DNA of 64,000 nucleotides, taken from positions 434,001-498,000 of the forward strand of contig JAQYDG010000004.1 of NCBI GenBank assembly GCA_028724265.1. The letters are read 5' to 3'. The notes below the pieces were generated by a model. That model saw only the letters and a list, made by a program, of their open reading frames with translations, had not been told where the DNA came from and did not search any database. The DNA is from Actinomycetaceae bacterium. Lineage in GTDB: Bacteria; Actinomycetota; Actinomycetes; Actinomycetales; Actinomycetaceae. Positions 1 to 8,477 of the stretch are shown here, one piece after another. Position numbers and translations under genes: made by a program. The stretch's first letter is position 1, and each line of letters starts with the position of its first letter.

Positions 1-1198
1 CTATCTTGCCGATCGTGGACTGAATAAGACCCTGGGCGGTCTGCCAGTTGGGATTGGTGAACGGATAGAATTTCGCATCCGGAAGCTGCGGAAGGAACTC
101 GGCAATGAGTTCATCATCCTTCATTGCCTGGCTCGCCGTCTTCGTCACCGGAAGAAAGCCCAAGGTTTTTACAAAATCCGTATACACGTCATCCGAGTAG
201 AAATAATCAAAAAACTTCGTGATCGCTGCTTTCTTCGCATCATCACCGTTATCAAAAGCCATCAAGTGGTCTGCAACGCCCAAGGTCATAGGCGATCCAT
301 CCTTGGTGGGAATGGCAGCAATCGCATACGCCAGTTTGGGGTTCTTTTCCTGAATCTGCTGTTTGGTTTGTGGAAGACCCATCACCATGCCCAGCTTGCC
401 TTGAATGAAGGTGTCGATCAGCGGGGTGCGGTCAGCGGAACCAGGGTTGGCTTCTGTGGCGCCCTCCTTTACCAGCTTCGCCATTCGAGTCACGCCTTCA
501 AGATTCTGCGGGCTATTAATCGTGATCTTGTTCTGATCACCGAAGCTGCCACCTGCTCCAAAAGCCCAGATCGCGGTTTCACCCTGCGCCTCTTCATTAC
601 CCAGCGGCATCCCGTAGCCATCAACGCCATCTAGCCCAAGACCTTTGATTTTCAGTGCATCTGCTTCCAGCTCGTCCCACGTCTTGGGCGGATTAGAGAT
701 TCCGGCCTTCTGGAACAGATCCGTGTTATAGAACAGTGCACGGGTCGAGGCGAACAGAGGTAATGCCCACTGCGTCCCATCCATCGAGGCGTTGCGCGCA
801 AACGACTCTTCGACATTCTGCAGGGTCTCGGGACTCGTCACATCAGCTGCCTTATAGAGCAGGTTTTCTTTCGCAAAATCGGTAAACGAGTCGATATTCA
901 GGATATCGGGAGTTTTACCAGCCTGAATATTCTGGCGAATCACATCATTGATATTGTCCCACGACTCCACCTGCAAGTTGATCGCGATGTCCGAGTGAGC
1001 CTTTTGGAAACCAGAATCAATCTTTTCCCACAGCGCCTTCGTGCCGTCAGAATACGACGGAACCAGGAGGTTCAAGGTCACTTTCCCCGACGAGTCTGAC
1101 GAACCTGACGAGGAGCTCGAACCACAAGCGGCGAGTCCCGCCATGGACATTGCACCTACTGCAAGGCACGCAGCAATCTTGATCGTTTTTCTTATCAT
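1..1198 (-). CDS. Sugar ABC transporter substrate-binding lipoprotein (3' end outside window)
   Basis: Extracellular solute-binding protein of the family 1 (maltose/multiple-sugar) type; it would capture a sugar outside the membrane and deliver it to an ABC permease. The reverse strand reads open from an ATG at 1198 to the window edge, so the C-terminus is missing. The protein starts MIRKTIK, has a hydrophobic signal segment and a lipobox LAAC with the lipidated Cys at residue 25, then a Ser/Gly linker. Typical binding-protein segments follow (PDILNIDSF, WALPLFASTRALFYNTDLF, GKLGMVMG). An AAAGG Shine-Dalgarno lies just upstream of the ATG. It is divergent from glgE, so a maltose- or trehalose-type ligand is an inference from context; no permease genes are visible here. 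Confidence 0.9.
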   Translation of the reverse strand, partial: MIRKTIKIAACLAVGAMSMAGLAACGSSSSSGSSDSSGKVTLNLLVPSYSDGTKALWEKIDSGFQKAHSDIAINLQVESWDNINDVIRQNIQAGKTPDILNIDSFTDFAKENLLYKAADVTSPETLQNVEESFARNASMDGTQWALPLFASTRALFYNTDLFQKAGISNPPKTWDELEADALKIKGLGLDGVDGYGMPLGNEEAQGETAIWAFGAGGSFGDQNKITINSPQNLEGVTRMAKLVKEGATEANPGSADRTPLIDTFIQGKLGMVMGLPQTKQQIQEKNPKLAYAIAAIPTKDGSPMTLGVADHLMAFDNGDDAKKAAITKFFDYFYSDDVYTDFVKTLGFLPVTKTASQAMKDDELIAEFLPQLPDAKFYPFTNPNWQTAQGLIQSTIGKI

Positions 1199-1503
1199 TG
1201 GATACCTTTTCTTCTCTCGTCTCGCGGCCGCGTGTTGTATCTTCGGCGCGGCCTAGAAAGGCGAAGCGCCCGTACTCGCCTGCGTGAACCACCATGTCCA
1301 CGCGTATGCCGAGACCCGTGCAATCGTGCAGCCGCCTCTCAACTTAGCAGATTTCTTCCCTGGGATTAACAATGTCCTGCGCTTTTTCGTTGGCGCTGAC
1401 GAAGACCGGCCACACGAGGGGGCTTACCCCGCCATGCTGATGACCGTTCCGCCGCGCCACTGAGTGTTCGCACCGTGCTGATTTTTCTGGGTACGATGTT
1501 GGT
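1199..1503. other. Divergent intergenic region between the sugar-binding lipoprotein and glgE
   Basis: No gene is supported in these 305 bases. It must hold promoters for both flanking genes. The only sequence I can point to is a TACGAT -10-like hexamer just before glgE. I see no clear LacI-type operator palindrome. Confidence 0.6.
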
Positions 1504-1504
1504 G
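1492..1504 (+). promoter_or_regulatory. Probable -10 element of glgE with leaderless start
   Basis: TACGAT at 1492-1497 is followed by six bases and then the GTG start at 1504, the spacing expected if transcription begins at the start codon. No convincing Shine-Dalgarno precedes the GTG. The -35 is weak (TTCGCA with a 19-base spacer). Inference only. Confidence 0.4.
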
Positions 1505-3783
1505 TGAGCACATCAAACACCGCATCGAACACCTCCCCCGTCACAGACGCGAAAAAACCGACACGCCGATCCACGCGCAGCTCTTCCTCTCCCACTACAT
1601 CCAGCACGCGTGCACGCACAACGTCAAGCACACAGAAGTCAGGCGCGAAGAACACGTCTACGAAGAAAGCGTCTACAAAGACAGCGTCCACCGGGCAAGC
1701 CAAGCGAAAGACGGCAACCCGAACCGCACCGCGCAAGTCCCGATCCACAAAGGCGCATGTTGGTTTCGGCGGTGTGCACCCGCAGCCGGCACCGTCAAAC
1801 GAGATTGGCCGTATCCCCATTATGAATATCACTCCGCAAATCGAGGGCGGAGCGTGGCCAGCAAAGGGAACCGAGCACGAGTCGTTCCCCGTTCAGGCGA
1901 CTATTTTCAAGGACGGCCACGATGTGTTCGGCTCCGAAGCTGTCCTCGTCGATCCTGACGGACATGAAATCCAAACAGCGTCGATGGAACTCATCGCACC
2001 GGGGCTGGGTCGATACGAGGCCTGGTTGACTCCGACGTACCCCGGCGACTGGTCATTTTTCGTGCGTTCCTATGCGGATCCGATGGCAACCTGGAGGCAC
2101 GATGCGGAACTGAAGGTAGAAGCTGAGCAGGATATCGATCTCGTTTTCCTTCAGGCGAAGCAGCTGCTTCAACGTGAAATGAAGGCGATACCAGCGGCAG
2201 AACGTCCAGTGCTCAAGGAAGTTATCGCAACGCTGAGCTCTACCCATCTGGATCCATCCCTGCGCTACGCCGCAGTCCTGTCTGATACGGTGACGGACAT
2301 CCTTCGCCGCTATCCCCTCCGTGATCTCGTGACCGAATCTGGACGATACCCCATCCACGTTGATCGGCTACGCAGCCTCACCGGATCGTGGTACGAGATG
2401 TTCCCACGCTCTGCGGGTGCTCATGTCGACGAGGACGGGCATATCATCCCTGGTACCTTGCTCAGCGCCACGCGCGAATTGGATCGTATTGCCGCCATGG
2501 GTTTTGACGTCATTTACCTCACGCCTATTTCGCCTATTGGCACCACGCATCGCAAAGGAAAAAACAACAGCCTTGTGGCAACACCTGACGATCCAGGATC
2601 GCCCTACGCTATCGGGTCGAAAGATGGCGGGCACGACGCAATCGACCCAGCGCTGGGCACGTTCGCTGACTTTGACGCCTTCGTAGCCAGAGCCCATGAA
2701 CTTGGCATGGAAGTGGCCTACGATTTCGCGCTTCAGACGTCACCTGATCATCCATGGCTGACTTCCCATCCTGAGTGGTTCACTACCCGCGCAGACGGAA
2801 CGATCGCCTATGCGGAAAACCCGCCGAAGAAGTATCAGGATATCTACCCGCTTAACTTTGATAATGACCCTGAGGGGCTTTTTGCGGAAATTGTGCGGAT
2901 TATTGACCTGTGGATTTCGCATGGCGTGACGATCTTCCGCATGGATAATCCCCACACGAAACCGGTGGCGTTCTGGCAGAGGCTTCTCGCACATTACCGG
3001 GAAACACACCCCGAAGTGGTGTTCCTCGCGGAGGCGTTTACAGAACCAGAAATGATGCAGGCACTGGGAGCCGTCGGATTCGACTTGTCATACTCCTATT
3101 TCGCGTGGCGCAACGACAAGAAAGAGCTGGAAGACTACCTGTGGGAGGTTTCCCGCGTCACCGATGACCGACTGCGCCCAGCCTTCTTCCCGATGACGCC
3201 GGATATTCTGACCGCTTATCTGCGTGACGGTGGAGTACCCGCCTTCAAGGTGCGTGCCGTTTTAGCGGCGACGGGTGCACCAACCTGGGGAATCTATTCC
3301 GGCTACGAATTGGCGGATCATGTGCAGCGCCCCGGTTTTGAAGAACCGAACGACAACGAAAAATATGAGGTGAAGGTTCGTGACTACGATGCAGCACGGG
3401 CAAACGGTATCGCTGACCTGCTCACAACGCTCAATCGCGTCAGGCGTGAACACACCGCTCTGCGCCGGCTGCGTGGCATACGTATTAACCCCACAGATAA
3501 CGACCACATTATCAGCTTCACCCGATATGCACGGGCGGAGGAAACAGCAGACGGCACACCAGATGCGGTGATCACCGTTGTCAATCTCGACACTGTGTGG
3601 ACACAAGGGGCAACCGTGCAGATTGACCCCACAGCTTTCGGCCTGCCAGCAGACGCTTCGCTCACGTTGGACGTGCATGACGAACTTTCCGGGCAGGACT
3701 GGGTCTGGGGTAATCGTCCCTTCGTTCAGTTAGATCCCCTCATTCAGGCAGCTCACGTGTTGAGCGTCACCGTAAGGCGGTGA
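1504..3783 (+). CDS. glgE: Alpha-1,4-glucan:maltose-1-phosphate maltosyltransferase
   Basis: GH13_3 enzyme that transfers maltosyl units from maltose-1-phosphate to growing alpha-1,4-glucan in the cytoplasm. The catalytic domain shows the family signatures: IGRIPI at the start of the core, FRMDNPHTKP with nucleophile D481, and VFLAEAFTEP with acid/base E510. At 759 residues it is longer than usual (about 675-700). The excess is a roughly 95-residue N-terminal tail rich in Ser, Thr, Lys and Arg with a histone-like look, containing a local 15-bp tandem duplication (1660-1689). The start is the GTG at 1504; the ATG at 1822 would remove the conserved IGRIPI strand and lacks a ribosome site. The stop overlaps the treS start (GTGA), so the two genes are translationally coupled. 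Confidence 0.96.
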   Translation: MSTSNTASNTSPVTDAKKPTRRSTRSSSSPTTSSTRARTTSSTQKSGAKNTSTKKASTKTASTGQAKRKTATRTAPRKSRSTKAHVGFGGVHPQPAPSNEIGRIPIMNITPQIEGGAWPAKGTEHESFPVQATIFKDGHDVFGSEAVLVDPDGHEIQTASMELIAPGLGRYEAWLTPTYPGDWSFFVRSYADPMATWRHDAELKVEAEQDIDLVFLQAKQLLQREMKAIPAAERPVLKEVIATLSSTHLDPSLRYAAVLSDTVTDILRRYPLRDLVTESGRYPIHVDRLRSLTGSWYEMFPRSAGAHVDEDGHIIPGTLLSATRELDRIAAMGFDVIYLTPISPIGTTHRKGKNNSLVATPDDPGSPYAIGSKDGGHDAIDPALGTFADFDAFVARAHELGMEVAYDFALQTSPDHPWLTSHPEWFTTRADGTIAYAENPPKKYQDIYPLNFDNDPEGLFAEIVRIIDLWISHGVTIFRMDNPHTKPVAFWQRLLAHYRETHPEVVFLAEAFTEPEMMQALGAVGFDLSYSYFAWRNDKKELEDYLWEVSRVTDDRLRPAFFPMTPDILTAYLRDGGVPAFKVRAVLAATGAPTWGIYSGYELADHVQRPGFEEPNDNEKYEVKVRDYDAARANGIADLLTTLNRVRREHTALRRLRGIRINPTDNDHIISFTRYARAEETADGTPDAVITVVNLDTVWTQGATVQIDPTAFGLPADASLTLDVHDELSGQDWVWGNRPFVQLDPLIQAAHVLSVTVRR

Positions 3784-5570
3784 CGATGGAAACTTCACCC
3801 TCCAGCCAGGTCGTGACTGATTCAGCGTCGACGCTGCCGGCAAGCTCATCGGCAGGCTCATCCCATCTGAGCTCTCTGAACCTTGCTCTCGGAAACCCTA
3901 TCGCCCACCATGTTCAGAACCCAGAGCCAATGACAGAGGATCCTTTGTGGTATCAACATGCTGTTTTTTATGAGGTGCTGCTCCGTTCCTTCGGCGACGC
4001 AAACGGCGACGGTATGGGCGATCTGGCGGGTCTGACCGCACACCTGGACTACCTGCAGTGGCTAGGCGTGGACTGCCTGTGGCTACCGCCCTTCTATCCG
4101 TCCCCGATGCAGGACGGAGGATACGATATTTCCAACTTTATGGATATCAATCCCATCTATGGATCCCTCGATGACTTCCGCACACTCGTTGAGGGCGTCC
4201 ACAATCGAGGAATGCGGATTCTGGTGGATATTCCGCTGAACCATACTTCGGATCAGCATCCGTGGTTTCAGTCCTCGCGCTCTAATCCCTCTGGTCCCTA
4301 CGGTGACTACTATGTGTGGCGCGACGACGATTCAGGTTATCCTGATGCCCGCGTGATTTTCGTGGATAGTGAGACGTCAAACTGGACGTTTGATCCGGTG
4401 CGCAAGCAGTATTTCTGGCATCGTTTCTTTTCCTCACAACCGGATCTCAACTACGAGAACCCTGATGTCCAGCGCGAAATTCTGACAATCATCCGCTTTT
4501 GGGCTGGCTTTGGTGTTGATGGCTTCCGCCTGGACGCAGTTCCCTATCTGTTCGAGGAGGAAGGAACAAACGGCGAGAATTTGCCGAAGACTCACGAGTT
4601 TATCGCACGTATTCGCCAGATGATTGACGCAGAATTTCCAGGAACCATCCTGCTAGCCGAGGCAAACCAGTGGCCTGAGGACGTTGTGGAGTATTTCGGA
4701 ACTGAGGAGCGCCCAGAATGCCACATGTGCTTCCATTTTCCGGTGATGCCTCGGATCTTTTATTCCTTGAAAGAGGGAAACGCCCAGGCGATCCGCTCAA
4801 TCTTGATGACGACGCCCGATATTCCCACCACAGCGCAATGGAGCACCTTCCTGCGCAATCACGATGAGCTGACACTAGAGATGGTCACCGATCAGGAGCG
4901 TGCACAGATGTATTCGTGGTACGCCACCGATCAGCGCATGCGCGCCAATGTGGGGATTCGGCGTCGACTCGCGCCCCTGCTGGACAATTCACTCACTCAG
5001 ATTCAGCTTGCGAACATCCTTCTCTTTTCGCTACCCGGATCGCCCTACGTCTATTACGGCGACGAGATCGGGATGGGCGACAACATTTGGCTCCCCGATC
5101 GGGACGGCGTACGGACACCGATGCAGTGGATACCGGAGGCAAATGCAGGATTCTCGCAAGCGGCACCAGCAGATTTGAACCTACCCGTCATTTCGTCACT
5201 TTCCTATAATCCCTCTGCCGTCAACGTGCAGTCGCAGCTTGAACAGCCTCACTCGCTGCTGCATTGGATGCGCAATACACTTGCCGTGCGCAAGGCTCAT
5301 CCGGTATTCGGGGATGGTGCGCTGGTTCTTCTGCCAACAGACAACCCAGCTGTGCTTGCCTTCGTGCGTCACAACGCGGAGGAAACGATCCTGTGCGCCA
5401 TGAATATCGCAGACTCTGCGCAGGCGACCACGGTTGACGTTGATGGCTGCGCAGGCTCCTCGGTGACGGATCTGTTCTCCGGATCCGTTTTCCCATCAAT
5501 CGCAGAGGATGGGTCGCTGCGCTTAACCTTTGCTGCACGCGGCTACTACTGGTTTTCGCTCTCACACTGA
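3780..5570 (+). CDS. treS: Trehalose synthase (maltose alpha-D-glucosyltransferase)
   Basis: GH13 isomerase interconverting trehalose and maltose, supplying maltose to the GlgE pathway. Its 596 residues match the family length. Visible signatures include DIPLNHTSDQHPWF, GFRLDAVPYLFEEEG (nucleophile D252), LLAEANQWPEDVV (acid/base E294) and FLRNHDELTLEMV (H361, D362 transition-state stabilisers). The GTG start overlaps the glgE stop by four bases and is preceded by AAGGCGG inside glgE; an in-frame ATG at 3786 is an alternative. Unlike mycobacterial TreS-Mak or treS-pep2 arrangements with fusion, the maltokinase is a separate gene 104 bases downstream. Confidence 0.96.
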   Translation: MTMETSPSSQVVTDSASTLPASSSAGSSHLSSLNLALGNPIAHHVQNPEPMTEDPLWYQHAVFYEVLLRSFGDANGDGMGDLAGLTAHLDYLQWLGVDCLWLPPFYPSPMQDGGYDISNFMDINPIYGSLDDFRTLVEGVHNRGMRILVDIPLNHTSDQHPWFQSSRSNPSGPYGDYYVWRDDDSGYPDARVIFVDSETSNWTFDPVRKQYFWHRFFSSQPDLNYENPDVQREILTIIRFWAGFGVDGFRLDAVPYLFEEEGTNGENLPKTHEFIARIRQMIDAEFPGTILLAEANQWPEDVVEYFGTEERPECHMCFHFPVMPRIFYSLKEGNAQAIRSILMTTPDIPTTAQWSTFLRNHDELTLEMVTDQERAQMYSWYATDQRMRANVGIRRRLAPLLDNSLTQIQLANILLFSLPGSPYVYYGDEIGMGDNIWLPDRDGVRTPMQWIPEANAGFSQAAPADLNLPVISSLSYNPSAVNVQSQLEQPHSLLHWMRNTLAVRKAHPVFGDGALVLLPTDNPAVLAFVRHNAEETILCAMNIADSAQATTVDVDGCAGSSVTDLFSGSVFPSIAEDGSLRLTFAARGYYWFSLSH

Positions 5571-5674
5571 GTAAATAGGATCACCACACCGGCGGATCTG
5601 AGGAGAAGCGTCATACCAGCGGCAACGCGGATTGCCACTATGCTGGTGAACAACATCGGAATAAAGGGGTTGCT

Positions 5675-7147
5675 ATGCCTGAGGGCGACATATCGGACGG
5701 AACCATACACAAACTTGAGGCGGCTCTGACGCCGTGGATCGCTTCAGCGCGTTGGCATGAGGGGAACCGTGCACACCCCAGTATTTCCAGCATTGATCTG
5801 AAGTGGGAACCCGCAGAAGCCGCCCCAACCAACCCCCTTTTCGTCTGGTTTATCGTGGAGGATACGGGACGCAACTACAACGTCCCGCTCGTGCTGTGCG
5901 AGTCACAAGGCAATGACGCGGCTGAGCCTGTGGCCGTTGATCATTCACTGAGCCGTCCATTTATCTATGACGCGGCGGACCATCCGTATGGTCAGAGGGT
6001 CATATTCGAACTTGCGACGGGGCTGCCCACCGCTTCACGAAAGTACGATGAAAGCCAATCCCACGAGTTAGTGATCACGCAGTCGATTATCAATCCCCGC
6101 GATATTGCACAGGTAGATCACGCTGAAAAGCTCCGTGCCGAACAGTCGAACACGTCCATTATCTACACTTTGGATGACGCTAGCCAGATCGTCGTGAAAA
6201 TTTTCCGTATTCTCGCGCCCGGCCACAATCCCGATGTAGAACTTCAACAGGCTTTAGCGGACACACACACAGTGCCACGCCAATGCGGATCCGCAGCGAT
6301 CCGCCTTTCCAACAAGCAGTCCGCGCGCGCACAGGCGACTGATACCGTTGCCGATATTCTGCACGCTACCCAGTATCTTGAGGGATCCCAGGACGGATGG
6401 CGTGGCGTTACGGATGCGCTGAGCCAAGCGCGCCATATTCCAGACCTCGACAACACCGTCGCTTCAGCGGCCAGCATGCGCGAATTAGGCACATTGACGC
6501 GCGAATTCCATACAGCGCTGGCGCGCGTCCTTCCCGTCCACGAGACCACACTGCATATGCGTGACGAAATACGCACATCCATCAGACGCCGTGCACAGCA
6601 AGCCTTCAACGTGCTGCCCGCCCTCGCGGATGTGGAGGGGTCTATATCCGTGATCTATGCAGCAACTGAACATATACGCTGGCCGCAGCTGCAACGCATT
6701 CACGGTGACTTTCACCTTGGCCAAGTACTGCGAACACCCGAGTACGAGTGGAAAGCAATCGACTTTGAGGGGGAACCCCTGCGCCCGCTGAGGGAAAGAC
6801 GAGCCCCAGATTTAGCATTGCGCGACATCGCAGGTATGCTGCGTTCGTTCGATTATGCAGCTGAATCGATAATCTTGAGCCGTGCTCAAGCCGATCAAGC
6901 AGATAACACCGGCACACTGCGGACATGGAAAAAGATGGCGAGCAGCGCCTTCCTGGAAGGTTACGGAGAGCTCTCGACTGAGGAACGCGTGCTGTTAGAT
7001 GCCCTTCTTCTCGACAAGGCACTCTATGAGGTTTCCTACGAAGTTCTGCACCGTCCACGTTGGGTGCGCATCCCTCTTCTTGGCCTGGCAAACCTCCTCG
7101 GTCTCGATGACGATGCAGTACAAGCGCTTAGTGCATCGGTTGAGTGA
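5675..7147 (+). CDS. mak: Maltokinase
   Basis: ATP-dependent kinase (Mak/Pep2) that phosphorylates maltose to maltose-1-phosphate, the GlgE substrate. The 490-residue protein has the aminoglycoside-phosphotransferase-like core: HGDFHLGQVL with catalytic D345, then AIDFEGEP with metal-binding D363, followed by the typical RDIAGMLRSFDYA helix. Start ATG at 5675 follows a strong AAAGGGG site. It is third in the glgE-treS-mak operon. The last codons and stop (7132-7147) are partly repeated just downstream. Confidence 0.94.
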   Translation: MPEGDISDGTIHKLEAALTPWIASARWHEGNRAHPSISSIDLKWEPAEAAPTNPLFVWFIVEDTGRNYNVPLVLCESQGNDAAEPVAVDHSLSRPFIYDAADHPYGQRVIFELATGLPTASRKYDESQSHELVITQSIINPRDIAQVDHAEKLRAEQSNTSIIYTLDDASQIVVKIFRILAPGHNPDVELQQALADTHTVPRQCGSAAIRLSNKQSARAQATDTVADILHATQYLEGSQDGWRGVTDALSQARHIPDLDNTVASAASMRELGTLTREFHTALARVLPVHETTLHMRDEIRTSIRRRAQQAFNVLPALADVEGSISVIYAATEHIRWPQLQRIHGDFHLGQVLRTPEYEWKAIDFEGEPLRPLRERRAPDLALRDIAGMLRSFDYAAESIILSRAQADQADNTGTLRTWKKMASSAFLEGYGELSTEERVLLDALLLDKALYEVSYEVLHRPRWVRIPLLGLANLLGLDDDAVQALSASVE

Positions 7148-7222
7148 CTCCTGGGGTAGAGCTGCATCGGTTGAATAGATTCTGGAATGTACGAGATCTG
7201 CTGATGAGATCTGTTAAATAGC

Positions 7223-7268
7223 ATCTGGGGTGTTGCCGTTATCTTATGAGTACGGCAACACCCCAGAT
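7223..7268. terminator. Perfect 17-bp inverted repeat between convergent genes
   Basis: Arms 7223-7239 and 7252-7268 are exact reverse complements around a 12-base loop. The hairpin lies between mak (+) and the dehydrogenase gene (-), the place for a bidirectional terminator. Neither flank has a good U-tract, so a protein-binding site cannot be excluded. Confidence 0.6.
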
Positions 7269-7300
7269 CACAGAGCTACATGAGAGAGCTGAACGCACCA

Positions 7301-7334
7301 CATCACTCAGCGAACCGCATCACTCAGCGAACCG
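7301..7334. repeat. Perfect 17-bp tandem duplication
   Basis: The 17-base unit starting CATCACTCAG at 7301 is repeated exactly at 7318-7334 in the gap between mak and the first dehydrogenase gene. Confidence 0.95.
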
Positions 7335-7398
7335 CAGCGCGCGTTCAGCTTCCCTGACTCCCGTAACTGTAACTTCTCGCTCAGCTTCTTTCTCTAGC

Positions 7399-8328
7399 TC
7401 AGCCTTCGAAATCTGGGTAGGCCTTCTTCGCCTCGTCAGAGAGTCCGGTCGGCTCGCCGTTCTCGTCGTAGAGGTAGAAGCCGTGGCGCGTTTCAACACC
7501 AAGCAAACCTTTGTCGATGAAGTCTGCCTTAAGCCTGCGGGCAAACTCATTTTCAATGGGATTGTCGGTACCCGAATGCAGAGCGTACACAACGCCGAAG
7601 CCCACATAATCAAGCAGACGGAACGGAGCGAATTGGCCGCCTTCCGAACGCGTAATCGCAGCTGCGGTGGAATCGATAACGTCAATCGGGGCGATACCCT
7701 TCACCCACAGCTCCTGGCCAGCCTTGAGCCACGGCACGAGCAGAGTATTGATGACGTAGCCGGGTTGTTCCTTATGCAGGAGGATCGGAACCATGCCCAT
7801 CTTCGGAGCTAAGTCTTCAATGGCCTTGTACGTTTCGTCAGCTGTTCCAGGATGCGGCATCAGCTCTACCACGTTGTTCTTGTGAATACCATTGGCAAAA
7901 TGGTAGTTCATGAACTTTTCCGGGCGGCCAGTGTACTTCGCCATATCGCTTGGCAGCAGTGTCGATGAATTCGACACCACCAACGCTTCCGGCTTGAGGT
8001 ATTCCGCGAGCTTGGAGTACGTACTCTGCTTAATATCCAACCGCTCCGGAACAGCCTCAATCACCAGATCAGCCTTCTCGCCGACCTCCTGCAAACTCAA
8101 GGTTTGGGTGATGTTGGCCTGCGCTGCCTGCACCTTGTCGTCAGTCGCGTCATCCAGATCACGCACATAGTTCTCCGCAATCATCTTGAACCGAGAACGA
8201 GCACCTTCAAGAGCCTGCTCGTTGATGTCGTAGCTGAGTGTGGGAAAACCGTAATACGCGGTACGGAACGCGATCTGTGCTCCAAGGTTGCCGGCGCCAA
8301 GCACGGCGATTGTTTTAATGTCAGTCAT
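7399..8328 (-). CDS. 3-hydroxyacyl-CoA dehydrogenase, paralogue 1
   Basis: NAD-dependent dehydrogenase of the 3-hydroxybutyryl/3-hydroxyacyl-CoA type, 309 residues. The N-terminal Rossmann motif is VLGAGNLGAQIAF, followed by DLVIEAVPERLDIK and SNSSTLLPSDMA, all typical of the family. The segment normally containing HFFNPVP and the catalytic His reads YHFANGIHKN here, so this is a divergent subfamily. C-terminal helices end in GFYLYDENGEPTGL. It lies downstream of a close paralogue in the same orientation (gap 149 bases). Substrate is unknown; no thiolase or acyl-CoA dehydrogenase gene is nearby, so classical beta-oxidation is not supported by context. Confidence 0.88.
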   Translation of the reverse strand: MTDIKTIAVLGAGNLGAQIAFRTAYYGFPTLSYDINEQALEGARSRFKMIAENYVRDLDDATDDKVQAAQANITQTLSLQEVGEKADLVIEAVPERLDIKQSTYSKLAEYLKPEALVVSNSSTLLPSDMAKYTGRPEKFMNYHFANGIHKNNVVELMPHPGTADETYKAIEDLAPKMGMVPILLHKEQPGYVINTLLVPWLKAGQELWVKGIAPIDVIDSTAAAITRSEGGQFAPFRLLDYVGFGVVYALHSGTDNPIENEFARRLKADFIDKGLLGVETRHGFYLYDENGEPTGLSDEAKKAYPDFEG

Positions 8329-8477
8329 AGTCCTGTCCTTTGAAAATGTTCCCCGCAGACTTCCGAAGTATCAGACGTCCTCTTCAGGCACGCGATCCTT
8401 CGCCATGCACGCGTGGGGTTTAATGCTGTTGTGATGAGAGGCGAGTGAGGCGCCTTAGTTCTCTCACTCCCCTGCGC

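Noticed and set aside
1344..1832. Minus-strand ORF (162 codons)
   Set aside because: Antisense shadow of the low-complexity glgE tail, with Val/Phe/Asp repeats and no family signature.
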